DNA of 64,000 bases from Dactylis glomerata (Eukaryota > Streptophyta > Magnoliopsida > Poales > Poaceae). Made by a program: the position numbers and the translations under genes. Shown piece by piece: positions 13,102 to 22,062 of the stretch. The notes beneath the pieces are model-generated. The model was given only the letters and a program-made list of their open reading frames with translations, was not told the DNA's origin and did no database searches. The first letter of the stretch is position 1. Each line of letters begins with the position of its first letter. The stretch covers positions 806,001 through 870,000 of the forward strand of contig QXEO01000411.1 of the NCBI GenBank assembly GCA_007115705.1. The letters run 5' to 3'.

Positions 13102-13695
13102 TCAAGTACCTTCAGAAGAAGCATTAAGATCAACAGTAGAGGTATTATCAATAAGGCATTGTATTTCATCCACATAAGTTTTAGAAGACCCTTTATGATC
13201 ATGCTTTGGTACACTATTCTCATCAAAAAGATTTTCAGGGCAAATCCAGTCAAAATTATTTTTGAAAGCTTCACACAATCCCAATAGCTTGCAAGGTATA
13301 GGTATCTCGGCCCCGTCATCATTTGTACTAATAACCGTTATAGGTGAACCGAGTTTATTAAAACGTTTAAGAACTTTCCTAGCTTCAATAACGACATCCT
13401 TAAATTCTAGGTGCAAAGTTTCCAAGATAAAAGCTTTCTTTTCGGGATCCTCAATTTCATGAAGTTTAAGGAACATATATTGCATAAAAGGATTAAGACT
13501 AGCAAACCTAGTTTCCAACATTTCAATTAAATAAACAGAAGCAACTTCAATACTAGGAGTAAGCTCAACCCAAGACTTTTCCTCAACTTCCTCATGCATA
13601 CTAATGTGATTAAAGAACTCCTCAATGTTACTTTTACCAATAATCGAACCACTACCTACTGAGAGGTCCTCCAGAACGAACTTAGGAAACAACAT
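13102..13695 (-). CDS. 197-residue ORF of element A, function unknown
   Basis: An intact ORF starts at an ATG about 160 bp downstream of the PBS, the place where gag would begin, so it is probably the only translated product of element A. It is acidic and helical in character, with EEFFNHISMHEEVEEKSW near the N-terminus and KKAFILETLHLEFKDVVIEA in the middle. There is no zinc knuckle, protease or RT motif. I do not recognise a domain. It differs entirely from the ORF at the matching place in element B. It may be a gag-like or accessory fragment kept in a family mobilised in trans; that is inference. Confidence 0.6.
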   Translation of the reverse strand: MLFPKFVLEDLSVGSGSIIGKSNIEEFFNHISMHEEVEEKSWVELTPSIEVASVYLIEMLETRFASLNPFMQYMFLKLHEIEDPEKKAFILETLHLEFKDVVIEARKVLKRFNKLGSPITVISTNDDGAEIPIPCKLLGLCEAFKNNFDWICPENLFDENSVPKHDHKGSSKTYVDEIQCLIDNTSTVDLNASSEGT

Positions 13696-13856
13696 GATAA
13701 ACTAAAGTAAAGTAAAAACAACTACCAAGGATTCTAATTTTTTTTGGGTTTTTGATATAAAGCAATGCAGGTAAAATAAAATAAAGTAAATCAAAACAAA
13801 TAACAAAGTAAAGAATGTGTGTGCGAAGAACTCCCCTCGCAGAAGTCTTCTCTTCC

Positions 13857-13874
13857 TCCCCGGCAACGGCGCCA
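13857..13874 (-). promoter_or_regulatory. Primer binding site of element A (tRNA-Asp type)
   Basis: Minus strand TGGCGCCGTTGCCGGGGA, the classical tRNA-Asp-complementary PBS of many plant Gypsy elements, lies 10 bp inside the LTR end. Confidence 0.88.
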
Positions 13875-13884
13875 GAAAAGAAGC

Positions 13885-15581
13885 TGCTACTTGGTGATGG
13901 CGCCAGAAAAAGAGCTGTGGCGTTTAGTTGACGTGGGAGCAGTAAGTCCTTGTGCGTGGTGATGACCAGCCCATTGGGAACCCCAAGAGGAAGGTATGAT
14001 GAGTGTAGCGGCAAGTTTTCCCTCAGTTAAGAAACCAAGGTTTATCGAACAGGAGAGGAGAGACGGTGACGACTGAAGGTGATGCTTGCTAGTTTGCGAC
14101 TGCAGCGGACAATTTATATATGGCGCCTCGTCCAAGCTTTGCTTGCTAGCTGCAACGTGGAACCTGCACACACACAAACAAATACTTTGTTCCCAACTTG
14201 CGATGAGGTTGTCAATCTCACCGGTTTGCTTGAAACAAAGGTTATGAGTGTATCGAGTGGAAAATAGTAATAATATGTGAGTAAAGTAAACAGTGCGGGA
14301 AAAGTAAACATGTGATAGCAATATGATTAAAATAGGACCGGGGTCCACAGTTTACTAGTGGTGTCTCTCCATAGATAAAATAACATGCTGGGTAAACAAA
14401 TTACAGTTGGGCAATTGATAGAATAGAGATAACGTGATATGTCAACAAGATCACTATGAGATTTACTCTGGACATTACAACAAAATACATAGACCGCCAT
14501 CCAACTGCATCTATGACTAATAATCCACCCCCGGGGATATCAATCCGAACACCCTAGAAGTATTAAGTTGCGAACAACAGATAATTGCATTAAGCAAAGT
14601 GTGTAATGTAAACAAAGCATATGCCCTTGAGCATATGAATGTTGTTTTCTCCCTAGTAGCAACAGCACATCTACCACCTTAGAGGTTTCTGTCACTCCCC
14701 CAGGTGAAATAGAGACATGAACCCACTATCGAGCATAAATACCCCCTCTTGGAGTCACTAGCAACTACTTGGCCAAGATAGCTACTAACAACGGAGAGCA
14801 TGCAAGATCATAAACAACATAGAGATAACAAAAGATATAATTCAGTACAGCAACTTAATCATAAACACCAATATTCATCGGATCCCAACAAACCAACATC
14901 ATAGAATTACATAACGGTGATCTCAATCATGTAGGGCAGCTCATGAGATCTAAACATGAAGCACATGGTGGAGAAGACAACCATCTAGCTACTGCTATGG
15001 ACCCATAGTCCAAGGTAGACTACTCACTCATCGCTCCGAAGGCAAGCATGGCGATGAAGAAGACCTCCGGTGGCGATTCCCCTCTCCGGCAGGGTGCCGG
15101 GAAGAGCTTCTGGACCCTCCCGATCTTCGGGTCGACGGCGGCGGCGGATCGCGATGTGTTCTGGAAATCTGATCGGGTACTTAGGTTTTTCTCGTCGAGG
15201 GGTCTTTATAGGCGAAGGGGCGATGTCAGAGGTGGAGCCAGGGGCTCTCACGTGGGCCCGGCGCGGCCAGGGGCCTGGCCGTGCCACCCCCTTGTGTGGG
15301 GCCCTGGTGGCCCCCCTCCGACACTTCTTCGGATCTCTGGAAGCTTCCGGGAAAAATAAGACTTCAAGAACTTGTTTCGTCCAATTCCGAGAATATTTCC
15401 TGTGTATCACTTCTGAAACACAAAAACAGCAGAAAACAGGAAACTGGCACTGTGGCAACTTGTTAATAGGTTAGTTCCGGAAAATGCATAAAAGTGCCAC
15501 GAAGTGTAACGAAACAATAGGCAAATGGTGTAAAAACAAGCATGGAGCATCAAAAATTATAGATACGTTTGAGACGTATCA
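13885..15581 (-). repeat. 5' LTR of element A (promoter LTR)
   Basis: 1,697 bp, about 99% identical to the other LTR by eye. It carries the same minus-strand TATA (about 15203-15212) and the same palindrome (15260-15285, one arm with a C-to-T change). Its inner 30 bp contain a PBS-like TTTTTCTGGCGCC word. Confidence 0.95.
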
Positions 15582-15586
15582 ATCTC
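15582..15586. repeat. Target-site duplication ATCTC of element A, right copy
   Basis: Identical to 8469-8473 and directly adjacent to the LTR end ..GACGTATCA. Confidence 0.95.
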
Positions 15587-16081
15587 CACGAAGCCCTTGT
15601 TTCCGTCTTCGAAACCTTGTGGCCGGGAAGGGCGGTGCCTGGCGAGATCCAGGCGCTCCTCCAGTGGATCCTTCTCGCGCCCAACCGGCTCGACATCTGG
15701 AAGGAGTCCGCGGCTCGGGCTGGTGCTCAATAGGCTCTGGAGTTCGTGCTCTCCTGGTATCCAGGCGTCAACCTGGACCAGCTGGAGAATCTTCGTGAAG
15801 GCGGATTAGTGGGCCTCGACAAAGCCAAGCTCCGCCAGCGCGCCTGTGCCATTGCTGAGTGTGCCGAGACCGACGCGCTTTTCGATGCTGGGGATAGTGA
15901 CGAATCTTTGGATGGCATGGACTTCGAAGAGCCCGACTCTGCAGAAGAACCTCAAAAAGCCCCCGAGGATCTCGCCGGTCACTCCATTCCACCATCCCCC
16001 AGCGGCGATGACTTCGTCTTCGCGTCTCGAGCTGGCGACACTACTCCACTGGAGCCGGCTGGCTCGCCAAGCGCCCCCTGA

Positions 16082-16961
16082 GCGCGTCAGGATTTCCTTA
16101 TTCGTCCTTATGTACGTTGAACTCATGCCGTGCCCAACAACATTTCGTTCGTGCGAATCGATGACGTTTCACCCTGTATTTCCTACGTATTGGTTTCTAG
16201 TTGTTTGTAAACAGGATTTGACCTGACCCCTTTTGGCTTTTTCCTTTATCTCCCCATCCTTCGGCCCTTCTACCCCCAGCCGGTAGCCTGGTGCCGGCTG
16301 GTCTCCCTCAGACTGACAGCCGAATGCCGGTCTAGGGTGGGAGCATGCCGTGGGATGGAGAGTAGTACTTCGGCGCACGAGGGATCTGGCTTGGTCCAGT
16401 CCACTCACAACTATTGACCAATGCGCATGGCTTTAGGGTGAACGCTCGTTAACGACTTCACGTTCTGTCCCCTCAGCGATTTTCCCGTGTGGGCAACCTA
16501 CCGGCTCCGTCGCCCTTGACTTAGGCTGGAGGTTGGGCTCGAGGTCCGATTCGCACACGGTACTCGTTCGTCTTGCGAGGGATTCGATTCATCGGGTCGC
16601 GGGCGTTTCCTCTTAGCGACTTTCCTAGGTGGGCGACCTGCCGGCTCCATCCCACGCGGCGCAGGGTGGAGGTTGGGCTCGGGGTCCGGTCCGCACACAG
16701 TACTCATTCGGCTGATAGGAGAATTGTTTCGTCGGGTTGGGGCTGCCGGCTCCCGTTTGGAGCCGGTTTCCAGCCCCCGTGAATAACGCTTAGAAAGGTA
16801 AAAGATACTTCAGAGCACTTTTTCCAGGGATCAGCCGTATGCCGCCCGACTTTCTTTTATTCAACGACACTTGTTCGAGATACAAGGTTTTTGCCTTGGC
16901 TTAGCCGAAGGTCTTAAGCGATCTTGGACTTGTCTCAGGCGAAGCTGCGGAACGCTTCCCC
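16082..16961. other. Non-coding spacer with a diverged 140-bp tandem duplication
   Basis: This stretch lies between the convergent aORF and gag-protease, where RT-RNase H-integrase would be expected. No pol motif is present in any frame. Two diverged copies of about 140 bp lie side by side (start 16475 and 16615), each with a 'GGTGGAGGTTGGGCTC'-like core. Repeated CCGGCT words are typical of this element. Confidence 0.6.
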
Positions 16962-19907
16962 CTACCTCGAGGAGGAGCCAGCCCCCGAGACAAGAGCTTC
17001 TGACTCCTTGCCCGCTTCGGGCGGGACTTCCTTGGACAGGCTCGCCGGCTTGAGGTGTGGAGCCGGCAGTCCCGACGCCAAGCGGACCGGCTGGACTGCC
17101 GCCACCCTCTGCAGCAGTTGTCGCTTCTCTTCAGCAACGACCAAAGCCTCCGCCAGCTTGGAGCTGGCTCTTGCACACTCTATTGACTTCTTGTAGCATC
17201 CCATGACAGTAATCACCCCGCGAGGGCCTGGGAGCTTCATCTTCAAGTAAGCGTAGTGTGGGACCGCCATGAACTTGGCCAAGGCTGGTCGACAAAGCAG
17301 CGCGTGATAGGGGCTATTGAGGTCTACCACCTCGAACCAGATCGGCTTGCGACGATGATTGTCCTTCTCGCCAAACAGCACTTCCAGCTCAATCCTTCCC
17401 ATCGGCGTACAAGAGTGCCCGGGCACAATCCCATGGAAGGTGAGCTTGGTTGGCTTCAGCTGGATCTCTGGAATCCCGAGCTTCTCCATCGAAGTGCGGT
17501 AGAGAAGGTTGATGCTGCTGCCTCCATCAATGAGTACACGTGAGAACCGGCAAGTATGCGTCTCAGAGAACACGATTGGGTTCAGGACCAGCGCGTAGCC
17601 CCCGGGCCTCGGCATGAGCGGCGGGTGATCTTCGCATCCCCAGGTAATCGACGTGTCAGACCAATGCATGTACTGAGGTCCAACTTGCACAATTGCATTC
17701 ACCTCGACACCGAACCATGGTTCATCCTTTGGCTCCTCCTCCTGGGAAGTGAACACATGGTATTGCTCCACATTCGCTTCCTCGGGGTAGTCCCCTGCTG
17801 CCTTGGCCGGTTGTCGATTCTTGTTTCCATGCGCTTCAGCCGGCTAGCCCGGTGGCGGTCCATGCAGTTGGTGGTTTCCCTGCTCTAGATCTCTGGTGAA
17901 GCTGCACTGGCGAGTGGTATGCGCTGCCGGCTTGCCTAAAACGCTATGGAACTTGCAGGGTTGGTCCAGCATCACCTCGATGGTGTACTTGTCCTTGCTG
18001 AATTTGTCCCCTTTGCGTTTTTGGCTTCCACCCGTAGCCCCCGGGCTCCCTTGAACGGCAGCCACTTGCTGAGAGCCGTACTTGTTGTCACGGCGCTCAT
18101 CTTTCCTCTTGTCGTGTCGATCACGGTTGTGATGTCCTCCTTGGCCGGCTGCCGGCTGAGATTGGCCTCCGGCTGGCGCTGGCTCGACGCACTGCACCCT
18201 TGCAGCGGAGTCGGCAGAAGCGTACTTGTCCGCTATCGCCATGAAGTCCGCCATTGACTTCGGCTCGGCTCTATGGAGCTTGTGCTTCAGTAGGGTTCCC
18301 TCCCTGCATCCGTCCGTGAAGTAGCCGATGGCTTGCTCCTCGCCCACTCCTTCGCATGAGTTGCGCAGCTCGGACCATCTCGTGAGGTAGTCACGATCTG
18401 GCTCATCAGGGTCTTGCTTGCAGAGGGCCAGCTGTCGTGGGCGGGGCGGTCGCTTGTAGGTTCCCGTGAAGTTCTTGATGAATGCCTCTTGGAAATCATG
18501 CCAGGAATTGATCTGCAGAGCCGGCAGGCTGTTGAGCCACGTCCGGGCAGATCCCGTCAGCATGAGTGGTGCGTAGCGCACCGCTGTCCTCTTCTTGCCG
18601 CCCGCGATGTCGACGGCTGTGACGTAGTCTGACAGCCAATCTTCCGGCTTCACTGCCCCAGTGTATTTGGGCATGTCTCGTGGGAGCGCAAACTTGGCCG
18701 GGAAAGGCTCGTTGCGGATGCGAGGTCCGAAGCAGACCGGCCCTGCCGAGGATTCCTCCTCGTCGAACTTGGAGTCCGCCAGCAGGTTGAGCCGATGGCC
18801 TGCGTCGTCCTTCGGTGGGTCGACGCGTTCCCCGATCCTCTGGCTCACGTGCGAGCGAGCTGGGTGATGGCCTTGAGCGCCCTGGCCAGCTCCCTGAGCC
18901 GGCTGGGCTGGCGCCACAGACTTGCCGCGCGCCGGTTCCACCACGTCCGCCCGAGGAGGGTGGCGCGGCTTGCTGGTAACCCCGGCGGGATCTCGAGGCT
19001 ACCGGTTGTGGTGGCCAGAATGCTGGGTGCGGTGATTTCCACCGCTCTTGCCAGGAGCTCGGTTGCTCTGGCTGTGCTCCGCCGGGCCGTGGTTTGGCGA
19101 CGAGGCTTCTCCATGCGACTTGTTCTGACCGGCCACGACGATACAGTTCTCACCTCGACTGCCGCTCGCCTCTCCGCGTGGCTCCATCGCCTGCTGTTGT
19201 AGATCGGCAGCGTCCAAGAGTTCCTGGATCCGGGTTTGCTTCTCCCGTAGGTCCTCGCCTTGAAGTCCATCCAGCTCGGAGGTGATGTAGCACACGGCGC
19301 GGAGATTCTTCGTAGGCGTGCTGTAGGTGGGCTTGTTGATGATCGGAGGTAGCTTCGCCGAGGGCGCCGCCTGGTTCAGCTCCGCACCCAGCTCACGGCC
19401 TCGCTGCCGAACTTGTCCCGCCCGGCTTGGGCCATCTCTAGCTGGGGTGAAGCCATGGGCGACGTTGTATTCGTTGATCGTGGAGAGGACGCGCCGGCGG
19501 GTGTCATCGACGTCGACCGCTTCCTTGAGGAGGTTGAGGCGCGTCCGCTCCAGATCCTCGGAGGCCTTGACCGGATCCACAGAGATGTCGAGCGGAGCGC
19601 GCAGGTCCGTGATGGTTGCGTCCAGCACGTCCCGCTCTAGAGGTGGAAGGTCTTGTTCCGGTGGAGGTGGGCGTTCGAGCGGCGGGCGCGCGGAGCACGG
19701 TAGGCCGCCGCCACCATCCTCCTCCAGGGCCCGCACCTCGACCATGTTGCAAAAGTCACTGCTTTCGCCGTCGTCGGAGTCTGCGTCACAGAGTGGGTCA
19801 AGCACATTGGTTACCTCTTCCGTGAAGGGCTTGGCGACGTAGAAGCGATGACTGCCGACGTCGAGGAAGGAGCCGCTGTTGCCGAAGCCGTTCTCGAAGT
19901 GGGCCAA
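16962..19907 (-). pseudogene. gag-protease polyprotein of the Tat-like Gypsy element, with in-frame TAG codons
   Basis: One minus-strand frame runs from about 19907 to the TAG at 16962-16964, interrupted only by TAG at 18999-19001 and 17844-17846. The first part (about 300 residues) is a low-complexity N-terminal extension. Next comes the gag core (18944-17847), with RTWLNSLP, SWHDFQEAFIKNF and RDYLTRWSELR, matching Retrotrans_gag. A basic region and a CKFH..HTTRQC zinc-knuckle-like motif follow. After that is an aspartic protease (17771-16965) with VLIDGGSSINLLY as the active-site loop. Gag would build the virus-like particle and protease would process it. No reverse transcriptase follows. 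The start is uncertain, because the frame opens after a TGA near 19990 with no early ATG (the first clear one is near 19744). Confidence 0.85.
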
Positions 19908-20014
19908 GTTGTCGCTGACGCAGTCGAAGGTGCCGAACCTCCAGACGAGGCCGGAGGCGACCTTCTCGCCGGAGGGTCCCGGCCGGAACTTGACTCAGCT
20001 CGCCACCGCGCTTT

Positions 20015-20032
20015 GCCCCACGGTGGGCGCCA
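20015..20032 (-). promoter_or_regulatory. Primer binding site of the Tat-like Gypsy element
   Basis: On the minus strand the two bases after the LTR are followed by TGGCGCCCACCGTGGGGC, a form seen beside many grass Gypsy LTRs. Its position fixes the minus orientation. Which tRNA primes it was not determined. Confidence 0.75.
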
Positions 20033-20034
20033 AC

Positions 20035-20776
20035 TGTCGTGGGAATTTGGAGACAGTAGCCATGGGGAGGCTTATCGGAGGGGCTCGACGTTGGTGACGA
20101 TGGGTCCGGCTCGGGATTGTGCCAACAGAGACACCTCGGTTTACCCAGGTTCAGGGCCCTCCCGGTTGGAGGTAAACCCCTACTTCTTGCCTGCTTCGTA
20201 TTGATTGGTTAGTAACGATTACAGTGCTCCTCGAGCTGTTCGGGCTAGAGGAGGAAGAAGAAGATCGGATCCCCCTATGCTAAGGGTCCAGGCCCCCTTA
20301 TATAGATGGGGGCCTGGTTACTGGTTTTGGTAGCGATCCGGCCGGCTGCCGGCTCCTCGGCGGCGGCGTCCTTGGCGTGATCCTCTGGCCCTGCTCTGGC
20401 AAAGGCACTTTATAAAGTGCCTTTCCCCTGGGCCGGCATCTGGAGGGCATATCCCTTCTCTTTTGCCTCGGATCCCATCGTGGGGAAGGGTCTTCGATCT
20501 CTCATTGGTTGGACGTGGTCGTGGCGCTCGTCACTCCTGTCTTGCGCCCCTGCCGATCTTGTCGGGGCCGTTCCGCTTTTGGCCAGACAACCGTTGGGAA
20601 GCTTTGTCTTCATCGCCCGGCTCCAGTTCTCCTCGGTGGAGTCGCTAGCCGGCCGCTGGCGCAGCCGGCCCCTCGGGTGGAGCCGGTCTTCTCGTGTTGA
20701 AGTCGTGGGGGCTCCTGGGACGCCAGCCGGCATACTTCCCGGCCCGTGGTGCGCCCCCTAAGTCATCCCCACGACA
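20035..20776 (-). repeat. 5' LTR of the Tat-like Gypsy element (promoter LTR)
   Basis: A 742-bp LTR with the same ends as 3585-4327. The minus-strand TATA CTATATAAG lies at about 20297-20306. It is the upstream LTR for the minus-strand gag-protease and is followed directly by the PBS. Confidence 0.93.
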
Positions 20777-20781
20777 CTTCC
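20777..20781. repeat. Target-site duplication CTTCC, right copy
   Basis: Matches 3580-3584 exactly and directly follows the terminal CA of the right LTR. Confidence 0.95.
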
Positions 20782-21533
20782 TGTCCCTCCGGCTGGAAGG
20801 CTAGCCAGCGTGTGTTGCTTACTTCTCAATTTTTTGGCTGCAACAGGTGCGGACACGAGGCCGGTAGTAGGAAGCAAACGATGTTCTTATTCAAACTTGT
20901 CATTTGTTCTAGCAGACTATATGTTGCAACATTGCATAGCATACTGTAATAAATGCTGAACCTTTTCTTTGAGATTTCTATTAATACATTGTTGATATCA
21001 TATGTTGAATCTATTATTGCTCCATTATGAATAATGGTTTAAAATTTCAACTTCTCGTCAACACTTTCCCTTTTTATGTCAAACCACTCATTACAATTCT
21101 GGGGTATTACAAGAATTTGTATTGAACTTATATACATCTTTGAAATTATTAGTCGCATGTCATTTATTAAATAGTATAACTCATTATTGTTTCTTTGGCA
21201 TAGTTAACAACATAGCACTATTGCTAATGTTAGTTGTAATGTTCTTTTTGTGTAGTTGTAATTTTATATGCTCAAATAAACTTCTGTTGTGCTAATATTT
21301 TAATTACATTTTACAAGAAAAGTCCTTGTTGAATTATTATTTAACTATTACGTATGCTATAATGGGTGTGTAGTTATGTTTGTTATCTATAAAGCCCACA
21401 ACCTAACAAATTTGTTAACATAAGCTTCTAGTATGTTGAAACTTCTAGAGTATAACCTGATTTGATGGCATGATTATACTGATATTTTCTTTGAGTGCTC
21501 TTCCTCTTCATGTTATTGGAAAGTCCGCAAAGT
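20782..21533. other. Unassigned AT-rich sequence between the Gypsy and CACTA elements
   Basis: Nothing coding is supported. The first 120 bp continue the GC-richer locus interrupted at 3579; the rest is AT-rich. An AATAAA-like word lies near 20949. No transposon ends were seen. Confidence 0.5.
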
Positions 21534-21536
21534 GAT
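21534..21536. repeat. CACTA target-site duplication GAT, left
   Basis: GAT directly precedes CACTAGTGG and is matched by GAT at 32383-32385. Confidence 0.85.
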
Positions 21537-21559
21537 CACTAGTGGAAAAAGGGCCTTTG

Positions 21560-21778
21560 GCCTGGACCCTTTAGTCCCGGCCTCCATCTGAGCCGAGACT
21601 AAAGGCCCGGCCACATCGCCCCAAATTCGCCAGCCGCCCGGGAGGCTTTAGTCCCGGCCCGTAACGAGCCTTTAATCCCGGTTTGAGACACAAACCGGGA
21701 CTAAAGGGCTATGCGCTGAGCGGCCCGCATGTGCGCCCCCTTTAGTCCCGGTTTGTGTCTCAAACCGGGACTAATGTC
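21560..21778. repeat. Left subterminal repeat array of the CACTA element
   Basis: About seven copies of TTTAGTCCCGG or its complement CCGGGACTAAA, some mismatched, arranged as facing pairs that can form hairpins. In En/Spm-like elements such arrays bind TnpA and are needed for transposition. They end just before the TATA box of the transposase gene. Confidence 0.85.
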
Positions 21779-21784
21779 CTCTGC

Positions 21785-21792
21785 CTATATAT
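21785..21792 (+). promoter_or_regulatory. Putative TATA box of the transposase gene
   Basis: CTATATAT lies just after the left subterminal array and about 280-310 bp before the transposase reading frame. Position and composition suit a core promoter; no start site is shown. Confidence 0.5.
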
Positions 21793-22062
21793 TGGCCGCA
21801 GCCCCTCTCTCCCCTCTTCCTTTCATTTTTCTTGGATGGATGAGTGTGGGTGTGTGCTAGCTCACCTTTTTGCTTGGATGCACTAGAGGTGTTTGTTGAA
21901 ATGTGTGTTAGAGCGATGCCGCTTCAGTTCACCGAACACAACTACGATATGAGGTGCTCGAGCCATGCTTAAGCCTCTTCCTCTTTATTTCCACTTATTC
22001 TAAAAGGTTAGCAACTATATTTCCTCGTTTAGACCGTGCGGTACTAATTTTTAGGATCGTGA

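Larger units (their letters stand above)
8474..15581 (-). mobile_element. Non-autonomous Gypsy-like LTR retrotransposon (element A), nested in the aORF
   Basis: 7,108 bp with two 1,697-bp LTRs and TSD ATCTC on both sides (8469-8473 and 15582-15586). In minus reading the LTRs start TGATACGTCTC and end AAGTAGCA. A tRNA-Asp-type PBS follows the upstream LTR, and a polypurine tract precedes the other. The interior (3.7 kb) has one ORF of 197 residues and no gag, protease, RT or integrase, so it must rely on proteins from a relative. The LTRs differ at about 20 sites by eye (about 1.2%), so insertion was recent. It shares LTR and 3' interior sequence with element B at 52600-58752. Confidence 0.93.
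4924..16081 (+). pseudogene. Antisense ORF (aORF) of the Gypsy element: 'putative gypsy type transposon' (Transposase_28-like) protein, disrupted
   Basis: Seven segments with GT..AG introns read continuously in phase: 4924-5859, 5939-6504, 6589-7465, 7638-7743, 7812-8234, 8307-8473 and, after the nested element, 15587-16081 (1,190 codons including the stop). Exon 1 (about 312 residues) resembles the plant 'putative gypsy type transposon' domain, with FYDHFPRGFALP and the FxxxLxxxFxLQPHHIGANA pattern. The middle exons are acidic, then basic. Exons 4-5 form a Glu/Arg-rich coiled coil. The C-terminus is acidic. Function is unknown; such ORFs lie antisense downstream of pol in Tat-clade elements. 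It is broken by in-frame TAG codons at 7862-7864 and 15731-15733 and by the 7.1-kb element inserted after GKDL, with HEALVSVFETLW resuming at 15587. The ATG at 4924 starts the long conserved exon. Confidence 0.8.
3585..20776 (-). mobile_element. Tat/Retand-like Gypsy LTR retrotransposon lacking RT/RNase H/integrase, with an antisense gene
   Basis: A complete element bounded by two LTRs of about 742 bp that start TGTCGTGGG and end CCCCACGACA, flanked by the direct repeat CTTCC. Orientation is minus: PBS at 20015-20032, then gag-protease, and a polypurine tract next to the left LTR. After removal of the nested element A and one TSD copy, its own length is about 10.1 kb. The protease motif IDGGSS and the extra antisense ORF between the pol position and the 3' LTR point to the Tat (Retand/Grande-like) clade. 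No RT, RNase H or integrase was found on either strand, so it is non-autonomous or internally deleted. The two LTRs differ at about 12 sites by eye (about 1.6%). Confidence 0.9.

Noticed and set aside
13857..13874. tRNA gene fragment
   Set aside because: Complementarity to a tRNA 3' end is explained by the primer binding site next to the LTR.
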